In this document: piece after piece, positions 38,325-43,843 of the stretch
Numbering within the stretch: the first letter of the stretch is position 1
Layout of the letters: the number at the start of each line of letters is the position of its first letter
NCBI GenBank assembly: GCA_947167565.1
Contig: CAMVIN010000006.1
Span: 1-43,843 of the forward strand
Reading direction: 5' to 3'
Length of the DNA: 43,843 nt
Source: an uncultured Clostridia bacterium
GTDB lineage: Bacteria; Bacillota; Clostridia; Lachnospirales; Lachnospiraceae
The notes under the pieces: model-generated
Told to the model about the DNA's origin: nothing
The model's input: the letters and a program-made list of their open reading frames with translations, nothing else
Database searches by the model: none
Position numbers and translations under genes: made by a program

Positions 38325-39279
38325 CTGCCAACCTCTTCTTGATCAGGAGAATCATTCGCGTTCCCTGAATCCATTTTGCCTGCAGCATTTTTTCCATGCA
38401 GATATTAAAATGTTTCTCCTCAAACAATCCCTGACTCGAGAGCGCCTCAAGGAGACTCAGATCTTTCTGCCGGATACACTCCTCACAAAACTCCTCCACG
38501 TGAGACAGTAAGTATATCTCATACCGCTCTCTGTCCTCAGCTCTCAAATTCAGCGGAAATCTCAGACGCAACGCCGCCATGCGACAAAGAGTACATGCCG
38601 GTTCGCGGTCACACGCCTGAACAAAGTTTCTGTCATAATTCTCAAACTGAAATACTCCGCTCTCAAAGCATTGCCTTGCCCGGAACCCCTCCCCCTCAAT
38701 GTTCAGTTCGAAAATATGTGCCGGCCCAATCAAATCATAGTGTTCGGAAAACTCCGGAAAATGCACCGCCGCATCTTCAAAATATACATCGGTCGCCTCA
38801 TTTCTCTGCAAAAGTATCTGGCGAAGTCCTGTCCGGTTCTTCGCCTCTGTCCGAAGCGTGAAGGTGTGGAGTCTGCGGCAGTTCATAAAGGCATCACTGC
38901 CAATCGTAAGTTCCGGGCCGCCAATCGATATACTCTCTAAATTCCGGCACTGATAAAAACACAAATCACCGATTTTTTTCAGAGAATCCGGCAAAGTAAC
39001 TTCTGTGATATATTCGCCGGAAAGTTCACGAATCATTCCACTTTCTAATTCTTTTTCCAATGTATCAGACTCATCTTCAAATGTCAAATTTTCTGCGGCT
39101 GCTATTTTTACCCCATCTTCTTTTCCGGTATATATATTCTTTTCTGAAAAGCAATAAGGGGCTAACTCCACAATCGGATGCCCCATAATGCTCTCCGGTA
39201 CTGTCACAACCGGAAGATTGCCAAATATTTTTAAGAGTGATACTTCACCCTGTTCATTCTCTCGATACCAAAACCACAT
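38305..39279 (-). CDS. Cytoplasmic LRR (BspA-like) protein in the MoxR/VWA cluster
   Basis: LPDSLKKIGDLCFYQCRNLESISIGGPELTIGSDAFMNCRRLHTFTL; no signal peptide; overlaps VWA gene start. Confidence 0.8.
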   Translation of the reverse strand: MWFWYRENEQGEVSLLKIFGNLPVVTVPESIMGHPIVELAPYCFSEKNIYTGKEDGVKIAAAENLTFEDESDTLEKELESGMIRELSGEYITEVTLPDSLKKIGDLCFYQCRNLESISIGGPELTIGSDAFMNCRRLHTFTLRTEAKNRTGLRQILLQRNEATDVYFEDAAVHFPEFSEHYDLIGPAHIFELNIEGEGFRARQCFESGVFQFENYDRNFVQACDREPACTLCRMAALRLRFPLNLRAEDRERYEIYLLSHVEEFCEECIRQKDLSLLEALSSQGLFEEKHFNICMEKMLQAKWIQGTRMILLIKKRLADEVRDC

Positions 39280-39300
39280 GTTTTGTCCGCTCCTTGCAAT

Positions 39301-40956
39301 TTATTCCTGCAAAAATAATATCGACAGAACAGCTTTTTTCTGAACCTCTGTGATCGGTTCGAGTAATCCTTTTTCTAAAAGTTTCTCAATCACTCTCGGA
39401 ACCATGTCCGGAACTCCGAGATTATCTGTGCTCATTAACTGAACCGCTTCCCACATGTGTTTCGGATACACGTTTTGATTGAGTTTCCTCATCCTTTGGT
39501 CAGTGTCCTCTGCCAGCCGGACTATCTCCTCCGGAACTTTTATCATGTGGTGAGTAAAATCTTCCATAAATGTATGCAGTGTCGCGCCCTCTTTGCACGT
39601 TGTTCTGACAACCACCGGCTGCACTCTGTCCTGATACAGATATCCCTTGTCACAGAGACATTTATACTCCTCAGCGCGCAGACTGTCCTTCCCCTTGTTG
39701 ATAAATTTCGCAAGGCTTTCCCAGTCGCTTTCAAGATTGTTCCGCCAGTCTCCGCTGCGGTCAGCGAAACGACAATCCAGTGAAATACTGGCAAAGGCGT
39801 CTTCCCGGTGCTGCCGGCACTCCTCTTCTTTCTCACAGAACTCACTTCTCTCCATGTAGCCGCAAACCCAGTATGGATTATCCTCTCTATTGTATTTCTT
39901 GCTTTTGTCATCCTCGACAGAGGCAAAGGCGATAAAATCACCTCCGTCCGGGCGCTTAACCGAGATTTTTTTAAACTCTTCTCCCGTATCTGTAAATTCC
40001 AGCGAGAGAATCGCCATCATAGCGACATGATATTTTAAGAAGTTGATGTCATCTCCGTCACAGGTCATACCCCAGTGATCCGGATTTCTTTCAAATTCTT
40101 CAAAAATTTCCGGAATGTATTTTTCACACAATATATTTGCCGCATCATCAAACATCTGTCCCCTTCCGTCGTCCGGCAGCCTCAAATCCGTCAGCACCAT
40201 GTTCGTCTGATATTTCGGATTCTTTGAGGAATCCAGCCGGTCAATATATGCAAAGTCAACTAATTTCTCCAGATTGTCCGCCACGTATACCTGTGGCACA
40301 CCGACCTCTCTCGCAATCTCTTCCAAAGTGCGCGGCTGATGATAACACGCCCATGCGATATTCTGTTTCAGTCTGGTGTCAAACATATCATGCGTATCTC
40401 CGCTCTCTCCGGCATGCCCGCCATGCCCCATCGATACAAATTTAATCGGATTCACTTCTAAATTCTGTTCATTTCTTTCCATGTCCATACCCACTTTCAA
40501 TTTTGTTCTGGCGTCGGACAAGTGCCATTTGACTGTACCCGGTGAAAGATTCAGGCGGTCGGCAATCTCAGCAACCGATAATTTCTCATAGTAGTGCATA
40601 TAAATGATAATTCTCTGCCTCTTTGAAAGATAACCGATTTCGCGCCGCAGCACCTCTGCCATACCATCGTCTTCCTCCTCGACAGGCGAGGCGAGCATTC
40701 CCTCCTGAATGCTCTCGAACCTTCTCCCGGTCTCCAGTTTATGAATGTACTGCGCCCAGACATTCCTTGCAATGCGGTACACATACCCGTCACAGTTGTC
40801 TATGCTGTCCGCACGAAGGAAGGAGCGGTACACCTCATAAATGATATCAGAAGCTAATTCTTCTGCCTGATTGATATTGCGCATTTTCTCCATGGCAAAA
40901 CCAAATATTTTGTCTTTGTACTCAAATATTTTCTTGTCCGCTATCGTTTTTTCCAT
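39301..40956 (-). CDS. Sigma-70-family protein fused to winged-helix-like and large C-terminal region
   Basis: N-term region 2/4 (NQAEELASDIIYEVYRSFLRADSIDNCDGYVYRIARNVWAQYIHK; LSVAEIADRLNLSPGTVKWHLSDARTKLK); then PRTLEEIAREVGVPQVYVADNLEKLVDFAYIDRL plus about 300 aa. ATG at 40956 preferred to the ORF-track start at 41082. Confidence 0.82.
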   Translation of the reverse strand: MEKTIADKKIFEYKDKIFGFAMEKMRNINQAEELASDIIYEVYRSFLRADSIDNCDGYVYRIARNVWAQYIHKLETGRRFESIQEGMLASPVEEEDDGMAEVLRREIGYLSKRQRIIIYMHYYEKLSVAEIADRLNLSPGTVKWHLSDARTKLKVGMDMERNEQNLEVNPIKFVSMGHGGHAGESGDTHDMFDTRLKQNIAWACYHQPRTLEEIAREVGVPQVYVADNLEKLVDFAYIDRLDSSKNPKYQTNMVLTDLRLPDDGRGQMFDDAANILCEKYIPEIFEEFERNPDHWGMTCDGDDINFLKYHVAMMAILSLEFTDTGEEFKKISVKRPDGGDFIAFASVEDDKSKKYNREDNPYWVCGYMERSEFCEKEEECRQHREDAFASISLDCRFADRSGDWRNNLESDWESLAKFINKGKDSLRAEEYKCLCDKGYLYQDRVQPVVVRTTCKEGATLHTFMEDFTHHMIKVPEEIVRLAEDTDQRMRKLNQNVYPKHMWEAVQLMSTDNLGVPDMVPRVIEKLLEKGLLEPITEVQKKAVLSILFLQE

Positions 40957-41026
40957 AATTTTTAAAAGCCTCCGGAAACTTTTCTGTCTATATAGTGTGC
41001 GGAATATGGAAATGGTTGGGTAGATC

Positions 41027-43249
41027 TTACCAATCTTTAGTATAAAAACCAATGATAGAACGCATACCATACTTTTTCCCATCCGGTCTTATCAGTGTAA
41101 TTTCTTTGCTACGGTCTATCTCAAAATGTTCCTCTCTTCCCTTCGCCGTAAAAGTAGACTTTTCCTTTACTCTTTTTACCGGAATATAGAGGTTATATCT
41201 GCCGTCCTTTTTCGTATAAGAAATAATCATACGGAATGAATTCTTTTTCTCATTATCAAAATTTCCTCCGAAACCGGAAAAGCCTTTATTGTTCGACAGT
41301 GCCTCGCGCCCTGACCAAAATAAGTTTTCCCAGTCAGTAGTATCCTCCCTGTCTCCTCCCATAACCTTAAGCGCATCTCCGCCATAATTCATCATTTTTA
41401 CAAACATGCTGACAAACTGCTCCGGATCATTGATTAATAAGTAGACGTAAAACTGCTGCTCTTCTTTTGATCTCTCATTCGCGAAATCAAGACATTCTCC
41501 ATACAATTTTTCTCTCGCCCATTCCGGCTGATCAATAATCTTCTTCACGTCTTCCGGCAGTGCCTTTACGCTGTTGTCTTCCTCTGTTGTATCAATCACT
41601 TTCACTTTTGGCCAATCAGAAAGGTCTTTATCAAGTGTCACAACCACCGGCTCATATACTTCTTCCTTGACCTTTGTATCGTCTAATTCGGTATAAGCCG
41701 CATCCAGATTTCTTTCACTCAGATTCGGCTGCCAGTCATACTGTCTGGTAAGCGCCCACACATACAACTTTATTTTCTTTTTTGTCTCACTCAGATAAAA
41801 GGGTTCATAATTTGAAACAATCATAATTCTCCTCGGCGAACGATTCAGAGTAAACGCTTTTCCGCTTTTCTCAAAATTGTTTTCTATCTCCTCCCTTATA
41901 TCTTCTCCCACCTTTTTCTGAATGTAAGCTATTTCATCTGCCATGCTGTCCGACAGGGCAAATGCCCCCGGCGATACCACCGAATTCTTTTGGCCCAAAT
42001 CGGTCTGACTGCTCACTTCGGAGGGTACAACTATTGCATCTGTCGTAGTTCCCACCGCAGTTTCAGTTGTGGTTTCTTCGAATATTTCCTGCTGCCCTGC
42101 TCCCTCTGGTGTTGCTCCGTTCGCGCAGGCGCAGACGCTTCCCAGCAGCACCAGAAAAATCCCCGCAAACTGAACAGCGCTCTTGTACTTCTTTCTTTTT
42201 TTCATATTGAGCAAACGCTCTTTCATCTCTTTGGCGCTCTGGGACATAGAGGCAGTCATGCTGCTCCACTGTTCCCTTTTACCGGAAGTCAGCGCCAGAA
42301 TTCCCAACAGCGTTTCTCCGTATTTTAGTGTTTGATTTTCATCGTAAGATGACACCACCATCTCATCACAGGCGAGTTCCCCGTCCTGCTCTGAGCACCT
42401 TGCCGCCAGCCACATCAGCGGACTCCACCACCAGAGGATACGACAGAGATTTCTGCACCCATTCCAGAATGTGTCATGTCTTCGATAGTGACATAACTCA
42501 TGTTCCATAACGCAGGCAAGGGAAATCTTTTTTGTCTCTTTGTTCTCTTCAGACTTCTTCTCATTTTCTACCAGCCGCGCCGGAAGATAAATAGCCGGCC
42601 TCACTATTCCAAACAGACAGGGTGAGCGGAACACATCGGTCTCCCATACCGGTATCTGATTTTTGTATAAATATTTTCTGTTCTTCTTTACTTTGCGGGA
42701 TACATATACATAACAAAAAGCAAACAGAATCAATAAAACGATACTTCCCAGTGCCCAAACTATGCCCGCATATTTTATCCAATTAATCTTTCTGCTCCCA
42801 TCTGCGCTATTGGCAGCCTCCGGCATTGAGGTCTCTTCGGTCTCAAGACTCTGTGATTTCTTCCGGGTTGCCACCTTAACCTGCTCTTCTGTTGTCCCGG
42901 TCTCTTCTGTCTCCTCTTCAACTACCTCCCTGTTTGCCGCCATATCAATTTGTTTATTTGATTCTACTTCTGTAGTCAAATCTGTTTGTGTCTCAATATT
43001 CTCTTCCAATTCGCTTTTATTTTGTCTTTCTTCTCTATGTTCTACCGATGTAGTATCAGAAACAAACTGCGACACATTCCATCCGCCTATCGGCAGCGAA
43101 AAAGGAATCACCGCCCTCACAAATACCACTATCCATAATCCATAAATGAGCCGTCTGCTCATAAATTTTTTCGCAAAGAAACGAAAAACAAGAAAAAACG
43201 CCAACAGGATATTGGTACTCACTGCCCATGCCAAAATCAACTCTCCCAT
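41027..43249 (-). CDS. BlaR1/MecR1-like M56 peptidase with unrelated C-terminal domain
   Basis: Integral membrane N-term; CVMEHELCHYRRHDTFWNGCRNLCRILWWWSPLMWLAARCSEQDGELACDEMVV; TM; extracytoplasmic domain. Confidence 0.88.
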   Translation of the reverse strand: MGELILAWAVSTNILLAFFLVFRFFAKKFMSRRLIYGLWIVVFVRAVIPFSLPIGGWNVSQFVSDTTSVEHREERQNKSELEENIETQTDLTTEVESNKQIDMAANREVVEEETEETGTTEEQVKVATRKKSQSLETEETSMPEAANSADGSRKINWIKYAGIVWALGSIVLLILFAFCYVYVSRKVKKNRKYLYKNQIPVWETDVFRSPCLFGIVRPAIYLPARLVENEKKSEENKETKKISLACVMEHELCHYRRHDTFWNGCRNLCRILWWWSPLMWLAARCSEQDGELACDEMVVSSYDENQTLKYGETLLGILALTSGKREQWSSMTASMSQSAKEMKERLLNMKKRKKYKSAVQFAGIFLVLLGSVCACANGATPEGAGQQEIFEETTTETAVGTTTDAIVVPSEVSSQTDLGQKNSVVSPGAFALSDSMADEIAYIQKKVGEDIREEIENNFEKSGKAFTLNRSPRRIMIVSNYEPFYLSETKKKIKLYVWALTRQYDWQPNLSERNLDAAYTELDDTKVKEEVYEPVVVTLDKDLSDWPKVKVIDTTEEDNSVKALPEDVKKIIDQPEWAREKLYGECLDFANERSKEEQQFYVYLLINDPEQFVSMFVKMMNYGGDALKVMGGDREDTTDWENLFWSGREALSNNKGFSGFGGNFDNEKKNSFRMIISYTKKDGRYNLYIPVKRVKEKSTFTAKGREEHFEIDRSKEITLIRPDGKKYGMRSIIGFYTKDW

Positions 43250-43264
43250 CTTATCCCTCCTTCC

Positions 43265-43666
43265 CTACTCATCACGCAATTCTTTTAAAATATCATACAG
43301 TTCATCAATATCTTCTTTCGACAGTGCCTTCTGTCCCGCCATAGAAGAAACCATCATACCGATTTTCCCGTCGTACACCCGCTCCAAAAAACTCTTGGTC
43401 TCTTTGATTGCCTTCTGCTCGCGCTGCACACAAGGATAATATAATTGCCTCTTCCCCGAAGTATCTACCCGAACAGCACCCTTTTCTTTCATTCTCTTCA
43501 ACATCATAAAAATTGTGCTCTTTTTCCAACCGGTATCATCTTCACAGAGTTCAACCATCTCACCGATTGTCAAGGGAGACTTCTCCCAGAGAAGATTCAT
43601 CAATTTCCACTCCCCATTTGATAAATGTACGTCTTTCATCATCACACCTCCGAATTGAGTTGACAT
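43265..43666 (-). CDS. BlaI/MecI family transcriptional repressor
   Basis: LSNGEWKLMNLLWEKSPLTIGEMVELCEDDTGWKKSTIFMMLKRMKEKGAVRVDTSGKRQLYYPCV. Confidence 0.93.
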   Translation of the reverse strand: MSTQFGGVMMKDVHLSNGEWKLMNLLWEKSPLTIGEMVELCEDDTGWKKSTIFMMLKRMKEKGAVRVDTSGKRQLYYPCVQREQKAIKETKSFLERVYDGKIGMMVSSMAGQKALSKEDIDELYDILKELRDE

Positions 43667-43711
43667 TTGTTATCTTCTATTACTATACCATTTCAGTTAA
43701 CACTTGTCAAC
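43659..43711 (-). promoter_or_regulatory. blaI-type promoter with two similar dyad operators
   Basis: TTGACA (43710-43705), 17 nt, TATAGT (43687-43682); 16-bp imperfect dyads at 43696-43711 and 43659-43674. Confidence 0.65.
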
Positions 43712-43795
43712 CTTTAATCATTCATCGCTATGGCAATCTCTTAATCCAAACTAAGGATTATGTCACTCCTCTGTTTTATGAAGAAAAAACGTTAA

Positions 43796-43831
43796 AACCG
43801 GCCAATTCCACATCAATGAAATCAGCCGGTT
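43796..43831 (-). terminator. Possible terminator of an upstream minus-strand gene outside the window
   Basis: AACCGGC (22-nt loop) GCCGGTT then TTTTA on the minus strand. Confidence 0.4.
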
Positions 43832-43843
43832 CTCTTCCATGCT

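Noticed and set aside
1-43843. CRISPR array, tRNA or rRNA genes, insertion sequences
   Set aside because: No regularly spaced repeats, tRNA-like sequences or transposase ORFs were noticed; not exhaustively computed.

Overview
The window looks like a chromosomal segment from a low/moderate-GC Firmicute, probably Lachnospiraceae-like (inference from protein style). Most genes are on the minus strand. From left to right it carries: two BspA-type LRR/InlB-repeat surface proteins; azlCD; an ECF sigma/anti-sigma-like pair; a small ferredoxin; a TgpA-like transglutaminase/DUF58/MoxR operon; a DUF1858 protein; a GH43 enzyme with an AraC regulator and a decayed GH51 arabinofuranosidase remnant; a flavin-transfer operon (NapH-like ferredoxin, FMN-binding proteins, ApbE); a large secreted protein; CarD, M15 peptidase and HerA/DUF853 ATPase on the plus strand; a stand-alone reverse transcriptase preceded by a compact structured element (15-bp closing stem plus three internal hairpins); an HD hydrolase; a CstA-type transporter; a tandem MutS-like ATPase pair; two GGDEF proteins; a MoxR/VWA/LRR/sigma-like cluster; and a BlaI/BlaR1 pair. 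The strongest candidate for an undescribed system is the reverse transcriptase plus upstream ncRNA at about 25.3-26.7 kb. It resembles retron/DRT-type architecture but lacks the canonical retron signatures I would expect. All calls come from reading the sequence and supplied translations; no database search was run.
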